Of a stretch of DNA of 64,000 nucleotides, positions 55,964-64,000 are shown in pieces (the stretch's first letter is position 1; each line of letters begins with the position of its first letter). The notes under the pieces were generated by a model. The model was not told where the DNA came from. It did not search any database and saw nothing but the letters and a program-made list of their open reading frames with translations. Source of the DNA: Dehalococcoidia bacterium (lineage in GTDB: Bacteria > Chloroflexota > Dehalococcoidia > SM23-28-2); assembly GCA_030615765.1 (NCBI GenBank), contig JAUWYP010000008.1:1-64000 (forward strand), written 5' to 3'. Position numbers and translations under genes: made by a program.

Positions 55964-57526
55964 GTGGCGGCCAGCCCGCACCCGTCAGTAGCGCTGCCAG
56001 TACTGGCCGCCGTCATCGTCCTGGCGGCGGCCTGTGGCGGCGGAGACGCTGGCCCCACCACCTTCGATCTCGCTCGCCAGCGCCCCGCCCTGAGCCTGCT
56101 CGGCGCTCAGGCAAACGATAAGGTGAGAGCCGTGGCTGCCGGCGACGTCAACGGCGACGGCCAGCAGGACATCATCGTCGGCGCCTTCAACGCCGACGGC
56201 CCCCAGGACAGCCGGCCCGACTGCGGCGAGGTCTACGTCATCTTCGGCCCGGCAGACGGGGACGAGACGATCGACTTCGCTGAGGGCCAGCAAGACGTCA
56301 CCATATTCGGCGCCGACAGCGGCGATTCCTTCGGCTTCGCCCTGGCCGCCGGCGACGTCAACGGCGACGGCATCGACGACATCCTGGCGGGGGCCCTCCT
56401 GGCCGACGGCCCTGACAACGAGAGACCCGATGCCGGCGAAGCCTATGTGATCTTTGGCTCGCCCACCCTGGCGCCGACCATAGACATCGCTCTGGAGGAG
56501 CAAGACCTGACCCTCTTCGGCACCGAAGAAGGAGACCGCTTGGGCGCCGACCTGGCCGCTGGCGACGCCACCGGCGACGGCATCCAGGACATCTTGGTCG
56601 GCTCCTTCCTGGCCGATGGCCCAGAGAATGCCCGCTATCAGGGGGGAGAGGCCTATCTCATCCTCGGCACGCCGTCCCTGTCGGGAGCCAGAGACATGGC
56701 CCAGGGCGAGTACGATCTCGCCCTCATCGCCGCTGAGGCCGACGATCAGCTAGGCCACCACCTGACAATGGGCGATCTGAACAACGACGGCATCGACGAC
56801 CTCATAGTGGCCGCCTTCAGGGCCGACATCCCTGGCAACGCCCGTGAGGACGGCGGCGAGGTCTATGTCATCTTCGGCTCCCCATCCCTCAGCGGCGTTC
56901 TGGACTTCGCCTCCGCCTCGCCAGATGTAACAGTGACGGCCGCCGACGAGGAGGACGATCTCGGTGCAGCGGTGGCCAGCGGCGATGTCAACGGCGACGG
57001 CATTGACGACCTCCTGATCGGTGCCCCCAGGGCCGACGGGCCGGACAACAGCCGCCGCGGCGCCGGCGAGGCCTACGTTGTCTTCGGCTCACCATCCCTG
57101 CGCGGCTCGTTCGACATCGCCCTGGCTCAGCAGAATGTGACCATCCTGGGCGCCGACGCCATCGACCGGCTGGGCACGTCCCTGGCCAGCGGTGACCTGA
57201 ACGGCGATGGTGTGGACGACATCATCCTGGGGGCGGAAAAAGGAGACGGGCCCGACAACACCCGTGAGGACGGCGGCGAGGTGTACATCGTGCTCGGCCC
57301 TGTTTCCCTGGGCCAGACGATAGACATCGCCCTGGGCGACCACAGCGCCGTCATCTTCGGCGAGAACCAGGGAGACATCTTCGGCGTGCGCGTTGCGGCA
57401 GCGGACTGGGACGCCGACGGCCGGGCCGATGTGCTGGCGGCCGCTCGCGCCGCCGACGGGCCCGACGGCACGCGGGAGGACACCGGCCAGGCCCACGTCA
57501 TCCCCATCGGCCCCCGCCTCCAGTAG
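55964..57526 (+). CDS. FG-GAP / integrin-alpha-like beta-propeller lipoprotein
   Basis: Lipobox VLAAAC; seven repeats of the type GDVNGDGIDDILxGAxxADGPDNxRxxxGEAYVIFG; likely GTG start at 55964 (track TTG 55940). Confidence 0.88.
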   Translation: MAASPHPSVALPVLAAVIVLAAACGGGDAGPTTFDLARQRPALSLLGAQANDKVRAVAAGDVNGDGQQDIIVGAFNADGPQDSRPDCGEVYVIFGPADGDETIDFAEGQQDVTIFGADSGDSFGFALAAGDVNGDGIDDILAGALLADGPDNERPDAGEAYVIFGSPTLAPTIDIALEEQDLTLFGTEEGDRLGADLAAGDATGDGIQDILVGSFLADGPENARYQGGEAYLILGTPSLSGARDMAQGEYDLALIAAEADDQLGHHLTMGDLNNDGIDDLIVAAFRADIPGNAREDGGEVYVIFGSPSLSGVLDFASASPDVTVTAADEEDDLGAAVASGDVNGDGIDDLLIGAPRADGPDNSRRGAGEAYVVFGSPSLRGSFDIALAQQNVTILGADAIDRLGTSLASGDLNGDGVDDIILGAEKGDGPDNTREDGGEVYIVLGPVSLGQTIDIALGDHSAVIFGENQGDIFGVRVAAADWDADGRADVLAAARAADGPDGTREDTGQAHVIPIGPRLQ

Positions 57527-57540
57527 CACCAGGCGCAGAC

Positions 57541-57572
57541 AAAAAGCGAGGCCCCCTCTCACCAGGGGCCTC
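57541..57572 (-). terminator. Intrinsic terminator between convergent genes
   Basis: Minus-strand RNA GAGGCCCC-(9 nt)-GGGGCCUC-GC-UUUUU: 8-bp stem followed by a U tract. Confidence 0.75.
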
Positions 57573-57599
57573 TTGCTGTACTGGATCAGGTCGGCGGAG

Positions 57600-58652
57600 C
57601 TACCACCACACGCCCGGGATGGCCGTCGAGCAGGACGGACAGCGACCGCCCTCTATGCGGTACTGCCTCACGTGGAAGCCGACCCGCTCCACCAGAAGCT
57701 CGTTGCAGTTGTGACAATAGGTATGCTCCAGGGAGCGCACCATCCCCGGCAGGTTTCCAGCGTACACGTAGCGGAGGCCGGCCTCCTTGCCGATGTCGGC
57801 CGCCCGCAGCAGCGTTTCCGGCGGCGTGTTCTCGGGGTCGGTCATCTTGTAGTTCTTGTGGAAGGCGGTCACGTGCCAGGGAATGTCGCGGGACACCGAG
57901 ACCAGGAAATCGGCGGCCTCCCGCAGCTCCTCATCGGAGTCGTTGAAGCCGGGCACCACCAGGGTCACCACCTCCACCCAGAAGCCCATCTCTACCGCCA
58001 TGCGGATGCCCTCCAGGACGTTGGCCAGCTTGCCCCCCAGGACGCGATAGTTCTTCGCGGACATCGACTTGAGGTCCACCTTGAAGCAGTCCAGCCACGG
58101 CCGCAGGTACTCCAGCACCTCGCGGGTGGCGTTGCCATTGGAGACATACAGCGTCTTCAGGCCCTTTTCCTTGGCCAGCCGAAAGATGTCCACCGCCCAC
58201 TCGGAGGTGATGAGAGGCTCGTTGTAGGAGCTGCCGACGATTTCGGCGCCCGTGCTCACGGCCGCGGCCGCTATCTCCTGAGCGCTGATCGCCTCGGGCA
58301 CGTGGCCGGCCACCGGGTCGCGCAGGGCCTGAGAGCTGAGCCAGTTCTGGCAGTAGGGGCAGTGGTAGTCGCAGCCCAGCATGCCAAAGGTCAGGGTGCT
58401 GGAGCCCGGCAGGACGTGATAGAAGGGCTTCTTCTCGGTGGCGTCGCTCTGCAGAGCGGCCACATAGCCGCTGGGCACGAGCAGCTTGCCGCCGCGGTTG
58501 AAGCGCACCTTGCAGATGCCCCGCAGGCCGTCGAGGATGACGCAACGATGGCCGCAGGCGTAGCAGCGGACCTTGTTGTCGTCCAGCCGCTCGTATAGCT
58601 CGCCCTCTTTGGTGCGAGCGTCCAGAATATCGGCCAGGGTAGCGGTCGTCAT
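57600..58652 (-). CDS. AmmeMemoRadiSam-system radical SAM enzyme (AmrS-like)
   Basis: CYACGHRCVI; MLGCDYHCPYCQNW (CxxxCxxC); GNLPGMVRSLEHTYCHNCNELLVER; internal ATG 58652 (MTTATLADIL) preferred over the long N-terminal extension. Confidence 0.88.
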   Translation of the reverse strand: MTTATLADILDARTKEGELYERLDDNKVRCYACGHRCVILDGLRGICKVRFNRGGKLLVPSGYVAALQSDATEKKPFYHVLPGSSTLTFGMLGCDYHCPYCQNWLSSQALRDPVAGHVPEAISAQEIAAAAVSTGAEIVGSSYNEPLITSEWAVDIFRLAKEKGLKTLYVSNGNATREVLEYLRPWLDCFKVDLKSMSAKNYRVLGGKLANVLEGIRMAVEMGFWVEVVTLVVPGFNDSDEELREAADFLVSVSRDIPWHVTAFHKNYKMTDPENTPPETLLRAADIGKEAGLRYVYAGNLPGMVRSLEHTYCHNCNELLVERVGFHVRQYRIEGGRCPSCSTAIPGVWW

Positions 58653-58742
58653 ACCATCCACCATCATTATAGCACCGGTCGCTGTTCCCAGCCGCAGGCG
58701 CGTGCTACCATACAAAGCTGAGCTCCAGATAGGAGGCCGAGT

Positions 58743-60236
58743 TTGCCCGAGTACATCCTGGCCCTCGACCAGGGGACCACCAGCTCGCGGGCCATCCTCT
58801 TCGACCGCCAGGGCCAGCCCGTCGCCAGCGCTGGTCACCCCATCCGCCAGATCTATCCCCAGAGCGGCTGGGTGGAGCACGACCCCCAGGAGATATGGGA
58901 ATCGCAGCTGGCCTCGGCGCGAGAGGTGCTGGAGGCGGCTGGCGCCCGCGCCTCCCAGGTCGCCGCCATCGGCATAACCAACCAGCGGGAGACCACCATC
59001 CTCTGGGATCGCCAGACGGGCGAGCCGCTGGCCAACGCCATCGTCTGGCAGTGCCGCCGCACGGCCCCCCTCTGCCAGGAGCTCAAGGAGCGAGGGCTGG
59101 AGCCCTCCTTTCGCCAGAAGACGGGGCTGGTCATCGACCCCTACTTCTCGGGCACCAAGGTCGCCTGGATGCTCGACAACATCCCCGGCGCTCGAGCCAG
59201 GGCCGAACGCGGCGACCTCCTCTTCGGCACGGTGGACTGCTGGCTCCTCTACAAGCTCACGGGCGGGCGCGTCCACGCCACCGACTACACCAACGCCTCG
59301 CGGACCCTCATGTTCAACATCTCCCGCCTCGCCTGGGACGAAGAGGCCCTTAGCGAGCTGGCCGTCCCTTCTTCCCTCCTGCCGACTGTTCTCCCCTCCT
59401 GCGGCGTCTTCGGCCAGGCCGAGCCATCCCTTCTGGGAGCAGCCCTACCCATCGCCGGCATTGCCGGCGACCAGCAGGCCGCCCTCTTCGGCCAGGCCTG
59501 CTTTCAGGTGGGCATGGGCAAGAACACCTACGGCACCGGCTGCTTCGTCCTGATGAACGTCGGCCACGATAGTCTTCCCCTGGGCTCATCCCTGGTCACC
59601 ACCATCGCCTGGGGCCTGGGCCAGGGTGTTGAGTACGCCCTCGAGGGCAGCATCTTCATCGCCGGTGCGGCCGTGCAGTGGCTGCGGGACGGCCTTGGGC
59701 TCATAGCCACCGCCGCCGAGAGCGAGGCGCTTGCCGCCAGCGTCCCCTCCAGCGATGGCGTGTACGTGGTCCCCGCCTTCGTCGGCCTTGGCGCGCCCCA
59801 TTGGGACCCGCGCGCCCGGGGCACCATCGTGGGCATCACCCGCGGCACGACTCGCGCCCACCTGGTGCGCGCCACCCTGGAGGCCATCGCCTTCCAGACG
59901 CGCGACGTCATCGAAACGATGGAGAGCGAGTGCGCCCTCACCCTCCCGGAGCTGCGGGTGGACGGCGGTGCCGTCGCCAACGACCTGCTGATGCAGATCC
60001 AGGCCGACATCCTCGGCCGCGAGGTGGTGCGACCGGCGGTTACGGAGACCACCGCCCTCGGTGCCGCCTACCTGGCCGGCCTCGCCGTAGGCTGCTGGCA
60101 GGGGCAGGACGAGCTGACCGGCAAGTGGCGGGTGGACAGACGATTCCAGCCTCAGATGGACGCCAGCCAGCGCGACGAGCTGTACCAGGGCTGGAAGAGA
60201 GCGGTCGAGCGAGCCAAAGGCTGGGCCAGCGAGTAG
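58743..60236 (+). CDS. glpK: Glycerol kinase
   Basis: [69 protein letters not shown] start. Confidence 0.95.
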   Translation: MPEYILALDQGTTSSRAILFDRQGQPVASAGHPIRQIYPQSGWVEHDPQEIWESQLASAREVLEAAGARASQVAAIGITNQRETTILWDRQTGEPLANAIVWQCRRTAPLCQELKERGLEPSFRQKTGLVIDPYFSGTKVAWMLDNIPGARARAERGDLLFGTVDCWLLYKLTGGRVHATDYTNASRTLMFNISRLAWDEEALSELAVPSSLLPTVLPSCGVFGQAEPSLLGAALPIAGIAGDQQAALFGQACFQVGMGKNTYGTGCFVLMNVGHDSLPLGSSLVTTIAWGLGQGVEYALEGSIFIAGAAVQWLRDGLGLIATAAESEALAASVPSSDGVYVVPAFVGLGAPHWDPRARGTIVGITRGTTRAHLVRATLEAIAFQTRDVIETMESECALTLPELRVDGGAVANDLLMQIQADILGREVVRPAVTETTALGAAYLAGLAVGCWQGQDELTGKWRVDRRFQPQMDASQRDELYQGWKRAVERAKGWASE

Positions 60237-60294
60237 CCCGAGGCCAGCCCTTCCTGTGGCGACAAGCCTCCGCGAATGCTAGACTGTATATGGA

Positions 60295-61740
60295 ATGGCT
60301 GACCGCAAGCTCGTCCGCGAATTGCAGGCCATCGTCGGCCGCGATGCCGTTCTTCATGCCCCCGAGGACCTCCTGGTCTACGAGTACGACGCCACCATCG
60401 AGCGCGGCCTCCCCGAGGCCGTAGTCCTTCCCACCAGCGCCGAGCAGGTCTCGCAGGTAGTGAAGCTGGCCCGCCGTCGCGGCCTGCCGGTCGTCGCCCG
60501 AGGCGCGGGCACCGGCCTCAGCGGCGGCGCTATCCCCACCGCTGGCGGCATCACGCTGGTCACGACCCGCATGAAGCGCATCCTGGAGGTCGATGCCGAG
60601 AATCGCCTGGCAGTCGTCGAGCCGGGCCTGGTGAACCTGGACCTCAGCGCCGCCCTCAGCCGCTTCGGCCTCTACTACGCCCCCGATCCCTCCAGCCAGA
60701 AGGTTTGCACCCTGGGCGGCAACGTGGCCGAGAACGCCGGCGGCCCCCACTGCCTGGCCTACGGCGTCACCACCAACCATGTGCTGGGGCTGGAGGTCGT
60801 CCTGGCCGACGGCCAGATCGCCTGGCTGGGAGGCAGAACCGCCGACCGGCCCGGCTACGACCTGCGCAGCCTGGTGATAGGCTCCGAGGGCACCCTGGCC
60901 ATCGTCACCAAGATCATCGTGCGCCTTCTGCCCCTACCGGAGGCCACCATCACCCTGCTGGCCATCTTCAACGAGATGGAGCAGGCCAGCCAGGCCGTCT
61001 CGGCCATCATCGGCAAGGGGATGCTGCCCGCCGCCCTGGAGATGCTCGACAAGGTGACCATGGGCGCGGTGGAGGAGGCCGTGCACGCTGGCTACCCCCC
61101 CGACGCCGCTGCCGTCCTCCTCATCGAGGTCGAGGGCTGGCAGGACAGCGTGGGGGAGCAGGCGGAGGCCATACGCGCTATCTGCGAGAATTTGGGCGCT
61201 CGCGAAGTGCGAATCGGCTTCACCCCCGAGGACCGAGAGGCCCTCTGGGCCGGCCGAAAGGGAGCCCTGGGAGCCCTCGGCCGCCTCGCCCCCAGCTACT
61301 ACATCCTCGATGGCACAGTGCCTCGCACCAAGCTGCCCCAGGTGTTGCGCGGCGTCTACGAAATCGGCGAGAGGTACGGCTTCCCCATCGCCAACGTCTT
61401 CCATGCCGGCGACGGCAACCTCCACCCCAACATCGCCTTCGATGAGTCTCAGCCCGGCGAGGCGGAGAAGGCACTGGAGGCGGGAACGGAGATAATGCGC
61501 CTCTGCGTCGACGCCGGCGGAACCATCACCGGCGAGCACGGCGTCGGCATGGAGAAACGCGACTTCATGCGCTGGATCTTCTCCGACGACGACCTGGAGG
61601 CCATGAAGCGCATTCAGGTAGCCTTCGCGTCGGAGCAGCGCTTCAACCCGGGGAAGATCTTCCCCGCCGCCAGCGGCGGGGAGACCACCTCCCGCCAGCG
61701 AGCGGTCATCCATCCGCTGGGTCCCGATGCCTACGTCTAG
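60295..61740 (+). CDS. glcD: FAD-linked oxidase, glycolate oxidase subunit GlcD-like
   Basis: VVARGAGTGLSGGAIPTAGGI; YAPDPSSQKVCTLGGNVAENAGG; GEHGVGMEKRDFM. Confidence 0.92.
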   Translation: MADRKLVRELQAIVGRDAVLHAPEDLLVYEYDATIERGLPEAVVLPTSAEQVSQVVKLARRRGLPVVARGAGTGLSGGAIPTAGGITLVTTRMKRILEVDAENRLAVVEPGLVNLDLSAALSRFGLYYAPDPSSQKVCTLGGNVAENAGGPHCLAYGVTTNHVLGLEVVLADGQIAWLGGRTADRPGYDLRSLVIGSEGTLAIVTKIIVRLLPLPEATITLLAIFNEMEQASQAVSAIIGKGMLPAALEMLDKVTMGAVEEAVHAGYPPDAAAVLLIEVEGWQDSVGEQAEAIRAICENLGAREVRIGFTPEDREALWAGRKGALGALGRLAPSYYILDGTVPRTKLPQVLRGVYEIGERYGFPIANVFHAGDGNLHPNIAFDESQPGEAEKALEAGTEIMRLCVDAGGTITGEHGVGMEKRDFMRWIFSDDDLEAMKRIQVAFASEQRFNPGKIFPAASGGETTSRQRAVIHPLGPDAYV

Positions 61741-61758
61741 ACTGGAAAAGGTAGCGTC

Positions 61759-63099
61759 TTGGTAAAGGAAAGCCTTCTCCACAACCTGCTGGAGTCCGCC
61801 CTGGACAGTCAGCGCGTCTTCCCGCGCGAGGAAGCAGCCGGCTACGCCGTAGACGGCATCATCCCTCAGGTCGCCGTCCTACCGGTGACGGTAGAAGAGG
61901 TGGCGGAGGTGATGCGCCTGGCCAGCCGAGAAGATGCAGCGGTCATCCCCTGGGGCGGCGGCACGGCCATCAGCCTGGGCAACACCCCCCGCCGCTACGA
62001 CATCGCCCTCTGCCTCTCCCGCCTGAACCAGGTCGTAGAGCACGAGCCCGCTGACCTCACGGTCACCATCCAGGCTGGAAAGAGCCTGGCCGATCTCCAG
62101 CGCCACCTGGCCGAGAGCGGCCAGTTCCTTGCCCTCGACCCGTCATCGGGGCAGGAGGCCACCATCGGCGGCATACTGGCCGTCAACGCCTCCGGCCCCT
62201 CTCGCCACGCCTACGGCACCGCCCGCGACCTGATCCTGGGGATGCGCGCCGTCCAGGCCGACGGCCGCATCATCAAGGCCGGCGGCCGGGTGGTGAAGAA
62301 CGTGGCCGGCTACGACCTCAGTCGCCTGATCATCGGCTCCCTGGGCAGCCTCGGCGTCATCGTCGAGGCCTGCTTCAGGCTGGCCCCCTTGCCCAGAGCC
62401 GGGAGGACAGCGGTCGTCTCCCTTCCCTCGGCCCGGGAGGCCTGGCGGTTCGTCGCCCAGACGGCCAACCTCAGCCTGCGCGCCGTGGAGCTGCTCAACG
62501 CCGCGGCAGTCAGGCAGACCGCCATCCTGGGCGAGCCGACGAAAGATGGCTACGCTCTGGTGCTGGCCGCGGCCGGCGAGCCCGCGGCGGTGGAGCACTC
62601 CCTCAAGGAAATAAGCGAACTCTCCCGTCGGGCGGCCGCCGCCTCCTTCGCGGAAGTAGATGAGGCCGACCAAGACCGGCTCTGGCAAGCCATCGCCGGC
62701 CTCGCCCGACCCTCACCCAGCGACGCCAGCCTGGTCTGCAAGGCGGCCCTCCTGCCCTCCCAGGTGCCCACCCTCAGCGAGCAGCTAGAGACGACGGGTC
62801 GGGAGCTGGGCCTGCAGCCGCTGCTGGTCTCCCATCTGACGGCAGGCATCGTCTACAGCGCCTGGCCCCTTCCCCAGGACGATGACGCCCAACGGGCGCT
62901 CGACCTGGCGGCTACCCTTCGCCAGTCCGTCGCCCGCCTCGGCGGCAGCTTGGTGGTGGAGGCCTGCCCCCTGCCCCTCAAGGAGAAGATCGATGTCTGG
63001 GGCGAGCCCGCCGGCGACTTCCCCCTCATGCAGCGGATCAAGGAGCAGTTCGACCCTCAGGGCATCCTCAGCCCCGGTCGCTTCCTGGGGAGGCTATGA
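61759..63099 (+). CDS. glcE: FAD-binding protein, glycolate oxidase subunit GlcE-like
   Basis: IPWGGGTAISLG; GGILAVNASGPSRHAYGTARDLILGMRAVQADGRIIKAGGRVVKNVAGYDLSRL. Confidence 0.9.
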   Translation: MVKESLLHNLLESALDSQRVFPREEAAGYAVDGIIPQVAVLPVTVEEVAEVMRLASREDAAVIPWGGGTAISLGNTPRRYDIALCLSRLNQVVEHEPADLTVTIQAGKSLADLQRHLAESGQFLALDPSSGQEATIGGILAVNASGPSRHAYGTARDLILGMRAVQADGRIIKAGGRVVKNVAGYDLSRLIIGSLGSLGVIVEACFRLAPLPRAGRTAVVSLPSAREAWRFVAQTANLSLRAVELLNAAAVRQTAILGEPTKDGYALVLAAAGEPAAVEHSLKEISELSRRAAAASFAEVDEADQDRLWQAIAGLARPSPSDASLVCKAALLPSQVPTLSEQLETTGRELGLQPLLVSHLTAGIVYSAWPLPQDDDAQRALDLAATLRQSVARLGGSLVVEACPLPLKEKIDVWGEPAGDFPLMQRIKEQFDPQGILSPGRFLGRL

Positions 63100-64000
63100 G
63101 CAGCATGAGCGAACGGAAGGCCACGGCTGCCCCAGGGGCCTTTACCGGCCCTGACGCCCCCGCCCTTCAGGACATCCTGCGCTGTGTTCACTGCGGCCTC
63201 TGCCTCAACCACTGCCCCACCTACGTCGAGCTAGGCCTAGAGACGGAGTCGCCCCGCGGCAGGCTCTACCTCATGCGCGCGGTGAGTCAGGGGCGTATCC
63301 CCGTCAGCGAGAACGTCGTCCGCCACCTCGACCTTTGCCTGCAGTGCCGCAACTGCCAGGACGTCTGCCCTTCCGGTGTCCGCTACGGCCAGATCATGGA
63401 ACAAGCCAGGGCCGAGATCCTGCGCGACGGCCGCCGAGCCCCCGCATCCTGGCGGGCCAGCCGCTTCGTCCTGCGACGCTTCTTCTCTCACCCCGAGCGG
63501 CTTCGCTACCTGATGACCGCCCTCGGCCTGTACCAGCGTTCCGGCTTTCAGGGCCTGCTGCGGCGCTCCCGTCTTCTGAACCTCCTGCCCGGCCCCTGGC
63601 GGAACCTGGAGCAGCTGGTGCCCCGCGTCTCGGCCCGCCCCTTCGTTGCTCGAGGCGTCGTCGGCAGCCCTGCGGATGACCCGCCCAGGTTCAGGGTAGC
63701 CCTCCTATCCGGCTGCATGATGCCCTATGTCTTCGCCAACGTGCACGAGGCCACCGTCCGCTTGCTGGTGCGCCACGGCTGCAAGGTGGTAGTGCCGCCG
63801 GAGCAGGTCTGCTGCGGCGCCCTCCACCTCCACGCCGGCGACCGCGAGGAAGCCAAACGGCTCGCCCGCCGCAACATCGATGTCTTCCTGGCCGAGGACG
63901 TCGATGCCATCATCGTCAACGTGGCCGGCTGCGGCGCGGCCATGAAGGAATACGGCGAGCTACTGAAGGACGATCCTCCCTACGCCGAGAAGGCCAGTCG
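63096..64000 (+). CDS. glcF: Fe-S protein, glycolate oxidase subunit GlcF-like (partial, runs off window end)
   Basis: CVHCGLCLNHCPTY, CLQCRNCQDVCPSG, CCGALHLHAGDREEA; ATGA overlap with glcE; open at 64000 so absent from the ORF track. Confidence 0.9.
   Translation, partial: MSSMSERKATAAPGAFTGPDAPALQDILRCVHCGLCLNHCPTYVELGLETESPRGRLYLMRAVSQGRIPVSENVVRHLDLCLQCRNCQDVCPSGVRYGQIMEQARAEILRDGRRAPASWRASRFVLRRFFSHPERLRYLMTALGLYQRSGFQGLLRRSRLLNLLPGPWRNLEQLVPRVSARPFVARGVVGSPADDPPRFRVALLSGCMMPYVFANVHEATVRLLVRHGCKVVVPPEQVCCGALHLHAGDREEAKRLARRNIDVFLAEDVDAIIVNVAGCGAAMKEYGELLKDDPPYAEKAS

Noticed and set aside
1-64000. Transposases, integrases, phage genes, rRNA/tRNA genes
   Set aside because: None recognised on reading the ORF translations and intergenic regions; absence not proven without tRNAscan/Infernal.

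Overview
High-GC bacterial (probably metagenomic) 64 kb window, gene-dense, with no rRNA, tRNA, transposase or CRISPR array that I could recognise. Main content: (1) a very large partial Ser/Thr-kinase / AAA-ATPase / TPR / class III cyclase protein running off the left edge; (2) a secreted penicillin-acylase-like (S45) protein with inserted beta modules, calcium-type Asp-rich repeats and a dockerin-like C-terminus, bracketed by 44-bp direct repeats; (3) a selenium/formate-dehydrogenase cluster at about 10.8-20.9 kb (TusA/YedF-like, YjeF-C-like kinase/dehydratase, DUF3343-like, YedE-like transporter, MobA, FdhE, NrfD-type subunit, FeS subunit, catalytic FdhA), in which FdhA is split in the ORF track by an in-frame UGA at the known selenocysteine position; (4) metabolic genes (amidases, GMC oxidoreductase, CoA transferases, SDR, HIBADH-like, AOR plus MoaD-like, glycerol-3-phosphate / alkyl-DHAP-synthase-like genes, GlpK, GlcDEF); (5) two MacB/FtsX-type ABC modules and a seven-repeat FG-GAP lipoprotein. 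The most notable finding is a second ORF pair (46000-46869, minus) that is one frame interrupted only by a UGA inside a UPxC redox motif of a GrdB/PrdB-like protein, followed by a plausible bacterial SECIS hairpin: a candidate selenoprotein that standard gene calling would split. All family assignments are from reading the translated sequences; no database search was run.
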